A stretch of 13,140 nucleotides of DNA from UBA12276 sp041476285. GTDB lineage: Archaea > Micrarchaeota > Micrarchaeia > Micrarchaeales > Micrarchaeaceae. Under the pieces are notes generated by a model. It searched no databases and was not told where the DNA came from. It saw nothing but the letters and a program-made list of their open reading frames with translations. The stretch is taken from positions 1-13,140 of the forward strand of contig JBGOTD010000014.1 in the NCBI GenBank assembly GCA_041476285.1, given 5' to 3'. The translations under genes were made by a program, and so were the position numbers. This document shows, piece by piece, positions 6,255 to 12,631 of this stretch (position 1 is the stretch's first letter; the number at the start of each line of letters is the position of its first letter).

Positions 6255-6647
6255 ATGGTCGAAAGAATAGCATTTAGAGGAATGACACAATCGCAGGCTG
6301 CGGCAATAACGCCGGAACAGTACATAAAGCTTGTAAATTCAAGAGAAAGAAGAAGCATGAAAAGAAACTTCGCCGATTACAAGAAATTAATTGAAAAGGT
6401 TGAAAGCAACAAGAAAAACAACATAACCAAACCGATAAGGACGCATATAAGGGAAGCTGTAATACTTCCTTCATGGGTCGGCATGAAATTTGAGGTCCAT
6501 GACGGCAGGGAGTTCAAGCCGGTAATGATAATTTCAAACATGCTCGGCCACAGGCTCGGCGAATACTCATACACTACGAAAAGAGTACTTCATTCCGCGC
6601 CAGGAATAAGGGCAACAAGAGGAAGCAAGTTCTTAGCGGTGAAATAA
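6255..6647 (+). CDS. rps19: Small ribosomal subunit protein S19 (uS19)
   Basis: uS19 binds 16S rRNA in the 30S head near the A site. The 130-residue product has the archaeal form: an N-terminal extension including FRGMTQSQ and a lysine-rich helix, then the conserved core REAVILPSWVGMKFEVHDGR, MLGHRLGEYSYTTKRV and the C-terminal HSAPGIRATRGSKFLAVK. GAGGTAA just before the start is a fair Shine-Dalgarno match overlapping the L2 stop. L22 begins at the base directly after the S19 stop codon, so the two are likely translationally coupled. Confidence 0.96.
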   Translation: MVERIAFRGMTQSQAAAITPEQYIKLVNSRERRSMKRNFADYKKLIEKVESNKKNNITKPIRTHIREAVILPSWVGMKFEVHDGREFKPVMIISNMLGHRLGEYSYTTKRVLHSAPGIRATRGSKFLAVK

Positions 6648-7331
6648 TTGAAATATTCCTACAACTTAGACAAAACAGGCATAATATTCGCAAGCACCAG
6701 CGACCTGAATGCAAGCTCCAAGGATCTCTCTGCTGTGTGCGATGCGGTAAGATACATGCCAGTCCCAACAGCACTGAAAATACTTGACGGCGTAATAAAC
6801 GACGGCAGACCAATAGAATACAAAAGACACAACAAATACATGGGTTCAAGGCACGAGCTCCAGGGCAAGAAGGGCAGATATCCTATAAAATGCGCAATGC
6901 TGGTAAAAAAGGTAATAGTCAACGCAGCGGCTAACGCTACAAACAAGGGCGAAAGCCCTGATTATATGTTCGTGGTGCATGCTTCTGCAAATAAGACACA
7001 GGTACTCCCACGCTCGCCACCAAAGGGAGTAAGGGCAGTAAGGTCTGGAGGATACGGCTACACAAAATTAAGAACGAGCAACCTTGATCTTGCAAGGATT
7101 GAAATAGGAATTGCAGAGAAGGAAACAAAGGGACTCGGTTCAAGGATGAAGAGGGCGATCAAGGCAACCGGCAAAATGGAGAAGATAGCGGTTCAGCCTG
7201 CAAAGAAAGCAGGAAAGCCAGCTCCAAAACCATTATCAGTGCCACAACCGGCTCCAAAAGCCGCAAGTGAAAAGAAAACAGAGGTAAAGGAGGTGCAGAA
7301 ACCAAAGACAGAGGAAACAGCAAAGGTGTGA
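6648..7331 (+). CDS. rpl22: Large ribosomal subunit protein L22 (uL22) with long Lys/Pro/Ala-rich tail
   Basis: uL22 contributes a beta-hairpin to the exit-tunnel wall. Residues about 1-160 form the family core: MKYSYNLDKTGI at the start, KDLSAVCDAVRYMPVPTAL, ELQGKKGRYPIKCAMLVKKVI, and the hairpin/C-terminal block with SGGYGYTKLRTSNLDLARIEIG. Residues about 165-227 form an extra, low-complexity tail rich in Lys, Pro, Ala and Glu, taking the protein well past the roughly 150-residue archaeal norm. The start is TTG at 6648, directly after the S19 stop. It is supported by a perfect GGTGA ribosome-binding sequence at 6638-6642 and by the family N terminus. The stop overlaps the S3 start by 4 nt (GTGA). 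Confidence 0.94.
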   Translation: MKYSYNLDKTGIIFASTSDLNASSKDLSAVCDAVRYMPVPTALKILDGVINDGRPIEYKRHNKYMGSRHELQGKKGRYPIKCAMLVKKVIVNAAANATNKGESPDYMFVVHASANKTQVLPRSPPKGVRAVRSGGYGYTKLRTSNLDLARIEIGIAEKETKGLGSRMKRAIKATGKMEKIAVQPAKKAGKPAPKPLSVPQPAPKAASEKKTEVKEVQKPKTEETAKV

Positions 7332-7957
7332 AATTGACAATAGAAACAAAATTCATCGAGGACGCAATAATAAAGCTAAACATTTCGAAATATCTCGGCA
7401 AGGAACTGGTCAGGGCAGGATTCTCAAGAGTTGAAATACAGAAGACGCCAATACTCACAAGGATAACGGTATATGTGTTAAATCCTGGAAGAGTCATAGG
7501 GCGCGGAGGCCGCACGATAGACATCATAACCGAAACGATAAAAACCAAATTCAGGGTCGATAATCCGCAGATAAACGTGATGAAAGTTGAAATCAAAATG
7601 CTCGAGCCGCTTTTGGTGGCAAAGGGCATAGCTGAAAGGCTTGAAAGGGGTATGAATGCAAGAAGGATCCTACAGTCAACACTCAGGGAGGTAATAGAAA
7701 ACGGCGCTCTCGGCGCCGAAATAATCGCCAGCGGCAAGCTTGCCGCAAAGGGCGCAAGGGCAAAAACAATAAGAAAAAGCCTCGGCTATATACCTAAAGC
7801 AGGGGATGTCACATTCCTTGTCAGGGAGGCTCTCGCAACAGCATATCCCAAATACGGAGCAATAGGCGTAAGGGTAAGGATAGTTCCGCCAGGCACGGTA
7901 TTTCCAGACAGGGAACTGAAGGCAATAGAAATACCAAGGTCAATACTTAACAGCTAA
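7328..7957 (+). CDS. rps3: Small ribosomal subunit protein S3 (uS3)
   Basis: uS3 lies in the 30S head at the mRNA entry channel. The 209-residue product has the N-terminal KH domain with the RNA-binding GxxG loop in RVIGRGGRTIDII (about residues 55-67). The S3 C-terminal domain follows, with RLERGMNARRILQSTLREV, GALGAEIIASGKL, ARAKTIRKSLGYI and the near-terminal GAIGVRVRIVPPG block. The likely start is GTG at 7328, overlapping the L22 stop; a TTG two codons downstream is possible. It is the last gene of the ribosomal cluster. L29, S17 and L14, which usually follow S3 in archaea, are not here. Confidence 0.96.
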   Translation: MKLTIETKFIEDAIIKLNISKYLGKELVRAGFSRVEIQKTPILTRITVYVLNPGRVIGRGGRTIDIITETIKTKFRVDNPQINVMKVEIKMLEPLLVAKGIAERLERGMNARRILQSTLREVIENGALGAEIIASGKLAAKGARAKTIRKSLGYIPKAGDVTFLVREALATAYPKYGAIGVRVRIVPPGTVFPDRELKAIEIPRSILNS

Positions 7958-7997
7958 TAAAGGCATTGCTGAATATAGATGAGATGGTAGGATAATC

Positions 7998-10900
7998 ATG
8001 GTATTGGGTTTAATAGCGGCAATAATCGTAGCGTTTTTCTCAATGTTCATACCGGGGCTTCTGCTCTCATTCGCGCTTCTTAGGAAAACAGAGCTGCATC
8101 TGTTTGAGATTGTAGTGATAGGCTTCATATTCGGGCTCATAGCGCCCGCAACGCTTACATGGGCTGAAGCTTATCTGATGAGCTCAATCCACGCATTTGC
8201 ATTCTCGCTCTGGCTTTTTGAGCTCAATGTGCTTGTGCTTACGATAGTAGGTGCAATCCTCTGCTATTTCGAGGGCGTATTCAAGGACCTTTTCGCATTT
8301 ATAGGAAACATGTCAAAGCCTAAGGGCGGTGCGGCACCAGGCAGCCAAGAACAAAATACAGCCACGCATGCCAAAGCCACCTGGTGGATATGGGCGATAC
8401 TGCTTGCGCTGATGCTCGTAACTTTCTATACAAGGATGCAGAGCATAGTCGTAGCACCCACATTTTTCGAGTTCGACCCCTATTTCGACATGATATCCAC
8501 GCATTATATACTTACATACGGCCACCAGCTCCTGCTTGATCCGTCAGCATGGCCGGTTGTGGCAGCAGGAACGAACCACAGGCTTCAGCCGCTTGTGCCG
8601 TATCTGGAGGCATTTTGGTATACGATCGCAAATGACTTCCAATACCATAAAACCACATTCAGCACACCGCTCATGAGCTATGTCAGCAGCGTATATCCTC
8701 CAATAACCGCCGCACTTCTTGTCTTTACAATATTTGTACTGCTTTATCACGAATACGATGAAAAGATAGGGCTGATAGGTGCGGCACTCGCTGCAACAAT
8801 GCCTGTATTGTTCACAACATTCATTGCCGGCGAGCAGCTTCTAGAACCATGGGGACTATTTGCCCTGTTCTTCTTCTTCGCTACATACATGCTTGCAATA
8901 AGAAACAAGAAGGACAAGCGACTGGCCGTGCTTGCGGGCATAGCATTTGCATCCAACTTCCTCGGCGCGCACTACTATACCGTAACTGCAGGCGTATTTG
9001 TAATCTACATGCTGGCGGAGGGCATAATAGACATCCTTAGAAACGAGTCACTAAAGGACTTCTACAAGATGCACATAATAGTGCTAGGAACCGTAATACT
9101 TCTTTACGCGCTTTATGCGCCGTACAGTGCAACACTTGAAAGCAATCTTTCTAGCATACTGGGAGTGCCAATAATAATTTCCGCACCTATTCTGGTGCTG
9201 GCGCTTGTGGCGATACTGGATTTTGTGCCAAAATTAATAGCAAAGACAAAGCTTATAATAAAAGAAATAAACTTCACAACCAACCTTGCTTTCATGATAA
9301 TACTAATGGCGGCATTATCCACGGTATTGTTATTTACTCGTGTTGGAAACCCGATTAAAAGCTACATAGAAATAAGCACAAGATTCACCACGCCCTCAAA
9401 GCCACTCTTCATGACAGTACAGGAATACATACCTACGGGTCCGTTGTATCAGTTTGGGCCGCAGGGCTTCGGTGCAATAGGAGCGGGAATACTCGGCATA
9501 CCGATGCTTGTTTGGGTGTTCTGCATACTTGCAGTGACATTAATAGTGTTGTCAATAGCTTTCAGGAGAAGCAAGACGGGCGTCCTCTATATTGCAATAG
9601 CGCTGCCGCTTATGGCCGCCGGTTTTTCTGAAGTAAAGTACATTCCTCATTTTGGCACCGCATACATACTGCTTTTCGGGATAATACTCGGAGAGATACT
9701 TTATCTTGTGTCATCAAATTACTATAAAAATATTAAAAACAGGGAGCTAGTAATAGGACTGGCCTTTGCTATAGGTCTTGTGGCACTGCTTACAGGATTT
9801 TCTTTATACAAATTCGGCACTGTGGACACCATAATACTTGGCGCAATTCTTCTTGCATTGTCTGTTGTGCTTCTGTACTTTACACGAGCAGAGACCAGCA
9901 GTTTCAACATAAAATCAATATATCATGAACACCAGACCGCAACGGAATTGGTTCTGATCTTCGGCCTGTTTTTCGTTTTCGGCCTCATATTTGCATTAGC
10001 GGCAATGGCATTCATAATCCTATACAGATACGGAATACAAAAAAGCAAGGACAAGAACAACCTCAAACTGATAGGCGCATGCATTCTCCTTGCATTGTTT
10101 TCATTTAGCTCGCAGACATTTTTCTACGGTGAAAGCGGTTCACTGATTAATGCATTCAAGGCCCAAATAACGTATATGACAAACCCTGCAAATGTTTGCA
10201 GCGTCCTCTCAAACGGGGGAAACAGCCTTGGTTACAATACATACTGCAATGTCATACCAAAATACTGGCTTAATGCAATGACATGGATACACATCAATGT
10301 CGGGCCGAACGCACCAAGGGTTCTTGCGTGGTGGGACTACGGCGACTGGATAAATTGGTTCGGAAACAGCAATGCCGTCCTTAGAGGAGACAATTCGGTA
10401 GCCTCAGAGGACTATGCAGTTGCGGCACAATTTGTCTTGGGATCAAAATACAATTACACTCCGCAAGCACTTGCAAAGTACATGAACAACAACCAAACGA
10501 GATATGTGCTATTCGACCAAGACCTGATATCAAAATGGGGTGCTCTGAATTTCTTGGGGTGCATACACATAAATGCCACTTCTGAGGATTATGCATTTAC
10601 GCAGGGCCAGCTCAACAATCCACAAGTGCCATACATACTTGGAACATCCAGATGCGAGGTAGATCATGATCCGCAATTCGTGCTTTTGCCATTATCGGCT
10701 CTTGTGCAGACAAACCTCACGCAGCAGAACATCAACTATTACTGCCAGATTTCAAGCAGCAAGACCACTTATATAAGCGGCTATCTTGTTGTAGGCAACA
10801 AGCTCGCAAACAATACCGTTTGTGTCAATAGCAATCCTGATTCAAAAGGTGTCTTAAGCGTATATAATACCAATGGCACAAAAATAAATGCGGTAATACA

Positions 10901-11219
10901 GGCCTCCCAATATCTTGGCGTGCAGAATGTGCAGGGCAGCTATTATGTCGAATTCCTGATGGTGTACCTGCCCAACGGGCCAAACAACACGATAACGAAC
11001 GCCCCATCACAATTCTACAACTCAAACTTCTACAAGGGATTCGTTCTCGGCAATCTTCCGGGCTTCAGGCAGGTATATCCTGTCAGCAACGCTACAGGAG
11101 TGAACTTTGTTAACGGCACCTATCCTGTAAGGATATTCGAGCTTGTAAACTACACAGGCGGGCTTCCACCTGTGCCTCCAAAACAGGCATGGATAACAAA
11201 CAACGACATAATGCCATAA
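7998..11219 (+). CDS. aglB: Oligosaccharyltransferase STT3/AglB with extra N-terminal membrane module
   Basis: AglB moves a preassembled glycan from a dolichol-type lipid carrier to Asn in N-x-S/T sequons on the outer face of the membrane. The protein has 1073 residues. Catalytic features visible: the first external loop with FEFDPYFDM (D160, D164; the metal-binding DxD-equivalent); TVQE at 473-476 in the fifth external loop (the TIxE/SVxE motif); WWDYG at 778-782; and a DK-type motif FDQDLISKWGAL with D840 and K846. About 13 membrane spans run from residue 129 to about 715, then a soluble external domain to the C terminus. Residues 1-125 add three hydrophobic spans (about 2-29, 36-60, 67-93) before the usual first helix. 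The C-terminal domain holds ten sequons and six cysteines. The start ATG at 7998 follows a weak GGTAGGA; the gap to S3 is 40 nt. Confidence 0.93.
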   Translation: MVLGLIAAIIVAFFSMFIPGLLLSFALLRKTELHLFEIVVIGFIFGLIAPATLTWAEAYLMSSIHAFAFSLWLFELNVLVLTIVGAILCYFEGVFKDLFAFIGNMSKPKGGAAPGSQEQNTATHAKATWWIWAILLALMLVTFYTRMQSIVVAPTFFEFDPYFDMISTHYILTYGHQLLLDPSAWPVVAAGTNHRLQPLVPYLEAFWYTIANDFQYHKTTFSTPLMSYVSSVYPPITAALLVFTIFVLLYHEYDEKIGLIGAALAATMPVLFTTFIAGEQLLEPWGLFALFFFFATYMLAIRNKKDKRLAVLAGIAFASNFLGAHYYTVTAGVFVIYMLAEGIIDILRNESLKDFYKMHIIVLGTVILLYALYAPYSATLESNLSSILGVPIIISAPILVLALVAILDFVPKLIAKTKLIIKEINFTTNLAFMIILMAALSTVLLFTRVGNPIKSYIEISTRFTTPSKPLFMTVQEYIPTGPLYQFGPQGFGAIGAGILGIPMLVWVFCILAVTLIVLSIAFRRSKTGVLYIAIALPLMAAGFSEVKYIPHFGTAYILLFGIILGEILYLVSSNYYKNIKNRELVIGLAFAIGLVALLTGFSLYKFGTVDTIILGAILLALSVVLLYFTRAETSSFNIKSIYHEHQTATELVLIFGLFFVFGLIFALAAMAFIILYRYGIQKSKDKNNLKLIGACILLALFSFSSQTFFYGESGSLINAFKAQITYMTNPANVCSVLSNGGNSLGYNTYCNVIPKYWLNAMTWIHINVGPNAPRVLAWWDYGDWINWFGNSNAVLRGDNSVASEDYAVAAQFVLGSKYNYTPQALAKYMNNNQTRYVLFDQDLISKWGALNFLGCIHINATSEDYAFTQGQLNNPQVPYILGTSRCEVDHDPQFVLLPLSALVQTNLTQQNINYYCQISSSKTTYISGYLVVGNKLANNTVCVNSNPDSKGVLSVYNTNGTKINAVIQASQYLGVQNVQGSYYVEFLMVYLPNGPNNTITNAPSQFYNSNFYKGFVLGNLPGFRQVYPVSNATGVNFVNGTYPVRIFELVNYTGGLPPVPPKQAWITNNDIMP

Positions 11220-11228
11220 ATGATAGCG

Positions 11229-11237
11229 TTAAATATT
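11229..11237 (+). promoter_or_regulatory. Probable TATA box of tRNA-Ile
   Basis: TTAAATATT is centred about 25 nt upstream of the tRNA 5' end at 11258, as expected for an archaeal tRNA promoter. It lies in the short AT-rich gap after aglB and may also serve the HIT gene directly downstream of the tRNA. Confidence 0.45.
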
Positions 11238-11257
11238 TGATTTATTAAGATTTTCTA

Positions 11258-11372
11258 GGGCTTGTAGCTCAGCTTGGTTAGAGCGACGGTCTTATAATTT
11301 AAACTTTCTTAAGGAGGAAGTTTAATCAAATAAGAGAGCCGTAGGTCGAGAGTTCAAATCTCTCCAGGCCCA
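11258..11372 (+). tRNA. tRNA-Ile(UAU), intron-containing
   Basis: The gene folds completely once a 40-nt intron is removed. Acceptor GGGCTTG (11258-11264) pairs with CAGGCCC (11365-11371), with one G-U pair. The D arm is GCTC/GAGC around AGCTTGGTTA. The anticodon stem is ACGGT (11286-11290) with GCCGT (11338-11342). The T arm is GAGAG/CTCTC around TTCAAAT. The discriminator is A (11372) and CCA is not encoded. Exons are 11258-11296 and 11337-11372 (75 nt). The spliced loop reads CUUAUAA, giving anticodon UAU, and the body resembles isoleucine tRNAs. This tRNA would read AUA, which most archaea read with a CAU tRNA modified to agmatidine. AUA is the main Ile codon here. A37 next to U36 is a t6A target. 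Confidence 0.9.
11297..11336 (+). other. Archaeal tRNA intron with bulge-helix-bulge splice motif
   Basis: The 40-nt intron sits at the canonical 37/38 position. A consensus bulge-helix-bulge can be drawn: the 4-bp helix CTTA (11291-11294) with TAAG (11331-11334), a 3-nt bulge TAA (11295-11297) on the 5' side and a 3-nt bulge AGA (11335-11337) on the 3' side, flanked by the anticodon stem and by TTT/AAA pairs (11298-11300 with 11328-11330). Splicing after the second base of each bulge gives exons ending at 11296 and resuming at 11337. Inside, 11299-11308 and 11316-11325 can form a 10-bp hairpin (one G-U) with a 7-nt loop, an alternative to the TTT/AAA pairing. Confidence 0.85.
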
Positions 11373-11392
11373 TGATGGTAAATGCTGGTGTC

Positions 11393-11797
11393 ATGGGAAA
11401 AGAAAACGATTGCATATTCTGCAAGCTCGGGAAGAGCAATCCGCGAATGATTTTCGAAGACAAATCATGCTACGTGATACCTGACAGATTTCCGTCGGAA
11501 TACGGACACCTGCTTGTAATATCAAAAGAACACACCGAAAGCATGCTTACTGCTCCTGATGCCCTTGTAACCGAAATGTTTACTGTGGCCAAAAGATTTG
11601 GGTTAAAGTTAAAGGAGGCATTTGACGCCAGCGGCGTAACTATTATGGCTAACAACGGCAAAGATTCCGGGCAAATCATATTTCATTTTCATATCCATAT
11701 AATGCCTAAGTACAGTAAAAAAATAGGCGGATTCATGTCGCACAGGGAACTTGACGATCAAACTGCAGTGCGGATAATCGCCGCACTTAAGCACTAA
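11393..11797 (+). CDS. HIT-family nucleotide-binding hydrolase/transferase (Hint-like)
   Basis: HIT proteins hydrolyse or transfer nucleotides from substrates such as AMP-lysine, Ap4A or adenylylated intermediates. The 134-residue product starts DCIFCK, with the zinc-ligand pair C7 and C10, and has KEHTES around residue 47, the usual third-ligand position. It contains the catalytic triad HFHIHI (H98, H100, H102) in GQIIFHFHIHIMPKY. The ATG at 11393 gives the normal family N terminus; ATGs at 11372 and 11375 are also in frame, but the first overlaps the last base of the tRNA. GGTG a few bases before 11393 is a weak ribosome-binding match. With 20 nt between tRNA and start, co-transcription with the tRNA is likely. 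The stop overlaps the Rnp4 stop on the other strand. The substrate is unknown. Confidence 0.9.
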   Translation: MGKENDCIFCKLGKSNPRMIFEDKSCYVIPDRFPSEYGHLLVISKEHTESMLTAPDALVTEMFTVAKRFGLKLKEAFDASGVTIMANNGKDSGQIIFHFHIHIMPKYSKKIGGFMSHRELDDQTAVRIIAALKH

Positions 11798-12099
11798 TAG
11801 GGTATCTTGGTCAGCTTTCCGCAGTTAAGACACTTGTAAAAAATAGACCTTTTGCTGCTGACCAATTTTACCGATAGATTGCTTCCAGCGACAAGCACAG
11901 CCCCGCAGCCTTTGCATATGTGCCTCTTTATCTCCTTATCCAAACTTATTTTGTAGTGCCTGCTTATCTGTTTTATGAGCTTGGCATATTGCATCGAGAG
12001 CTTTGGGTCCTTCCCGTGCACTTCCTTTGCTAGACCGTATAATATCTCTATTCTTTTGGCCGCAATCTTTTTCACGATGCCGCTGTTCTTTGCTGCCAT
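11794..12099 (-). CDS. rnp4: Ribonuclease P protein component 4 (Rpp21/Rpr2 family)
   Basis: Rnp4 is a protein cofactor of archaeal RNase P, which matures tRNA 5' ends; it works with Rnp1/Rpp29 on the specificity side of the RNA. The 101-residue product shows the N-terminal helices (AAKRIEILYGLAKEV and SMQYAKLIKQISRHYK) and the C-terminal zinc ribbon, with C62 and C65 (CKGC) and C90 and C93 (CLNC). The invariant-looking basic KEIKRHICKGC block lies ahead of the ribbon. The ATG at 12099 lies one base after the stop of the upstream DJ-1-like gene, so translation is probably coupled. Its 3' end overlaps that of the HIT gene by 4 nt in convergent orientation. Confidence 0.92.
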   Translation of the reverse strand: MAAKNSGIVKKIAAKRIEILYGLAKEVHGKDPKLSMQYAKLIKQISRHYKISLDKEIKRHICKGCGAVLVAGSNLSVKLVSSKRSIFYKCLNCGKLTKIPY

Positions 12100-12100
12100 G

Positions 12101-12619
12101 TCAAGTTACTCCTATATGCTGAAGCACCATCTGCATCGACTCCTCGATGTCCGAGGAACTTTTTATGGATATGAGATTACCAGCCAATTCGAACTTGCTA
12201 CCTGACGGCACGCCATGAAATAGGTTCACAAGTCTCACGGTTTCCTTGTCGTCTGTTGAAACGCGTTTGTCCTTCACTATGTTGGCCCTTGCAGGTATCT
12301 TGGCCGCATTGCTTATACTTATTATGTACCTTCTTGCATTGTTGAATTTGAGCATAAGATCGAGCAACGGCCTATAGTCATATAACTTATATAAATCAAC
12401 CCCATTACCGTCTATAAGCACAATACCATCGTATTCCTCTGATGATACTTTTGACGCATGGATGTCAGGTCTGTAAACCGCACCATGCGAGCCTATGCAA
12501 TCGCCTGACGTATAGCTTGTTATTTTATAATCCACATCCCACTTGTCAAAGAATAGCTTTACAATTGAAACTGATTCGTCCCTGAAATCCTTTGGAGGTA
12601 TAAAGATAAGGAACCTCAT
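12101..12619 (-). CDS. DJ-1/PfpI-superfamily protein lacking catalytic residues
   Basis: A 172-residue protein with the sequence plan of the DJ-1/PfpI fold: MRFLIFIPPKDFRDE at the N terminus, a central VYRPDIHASKVSSEEYDGIVLIDGNG corresponding to the family's Y-D-A-L-V-I-P-G-G segment, and YIISISNAAKIPARANIVKDKRVS at the nucleophile-elbow region. Active members have A-I-C-H there; here the Cys position is Ser103 and the His is Asn104. The acidic partner after F-R-D-E also appears to be Ser (S16). It is therefore unlikely to be a protease, glyoxalase or deglycase of the standard kind, and may be a binding or structural protein. It lies 12 nt after PCNA and one base before Rnp4, probably in the same operon. 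Family assignment is by pattern only. Confidence 0.7.
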   Translation of the reverse strand: MRFLIFIPPKDFRDESVSIVKLFFDKWDVDYKITSYTSGDCIGSHGAVYRPDIHASKVSSEEYDGIVLIDGNGVDLYKLYDYRPLLDLMLKFNNARRYIISISNAAKIPARANIVKDKRVSTDDKETVRLVNLFHGVPSGSKFELAGNLISIKSSSDIEESMQMVLQHIGVT

Positions 12620-12631
12620 TCCAAAACCACA

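Noticed and set aside
7159..7737. A 192-codon minus-strand open frame opposite L22 and S3
   Set aside because: It lies entirely antisense to two strongly conserved ribosomal genes, has no recognisable domain, and its length is explained by the codon composition of the sense strand.
11258..11372. Reading the tRNA as unspliced or as an Ile(GAU) gene
   Set aside because: The uninterrupted sequence cannot form a 7-nt anticodon loop, and the bulge-helix-bulge fixes splice sites that leave UAU, not GAU, in the loop.
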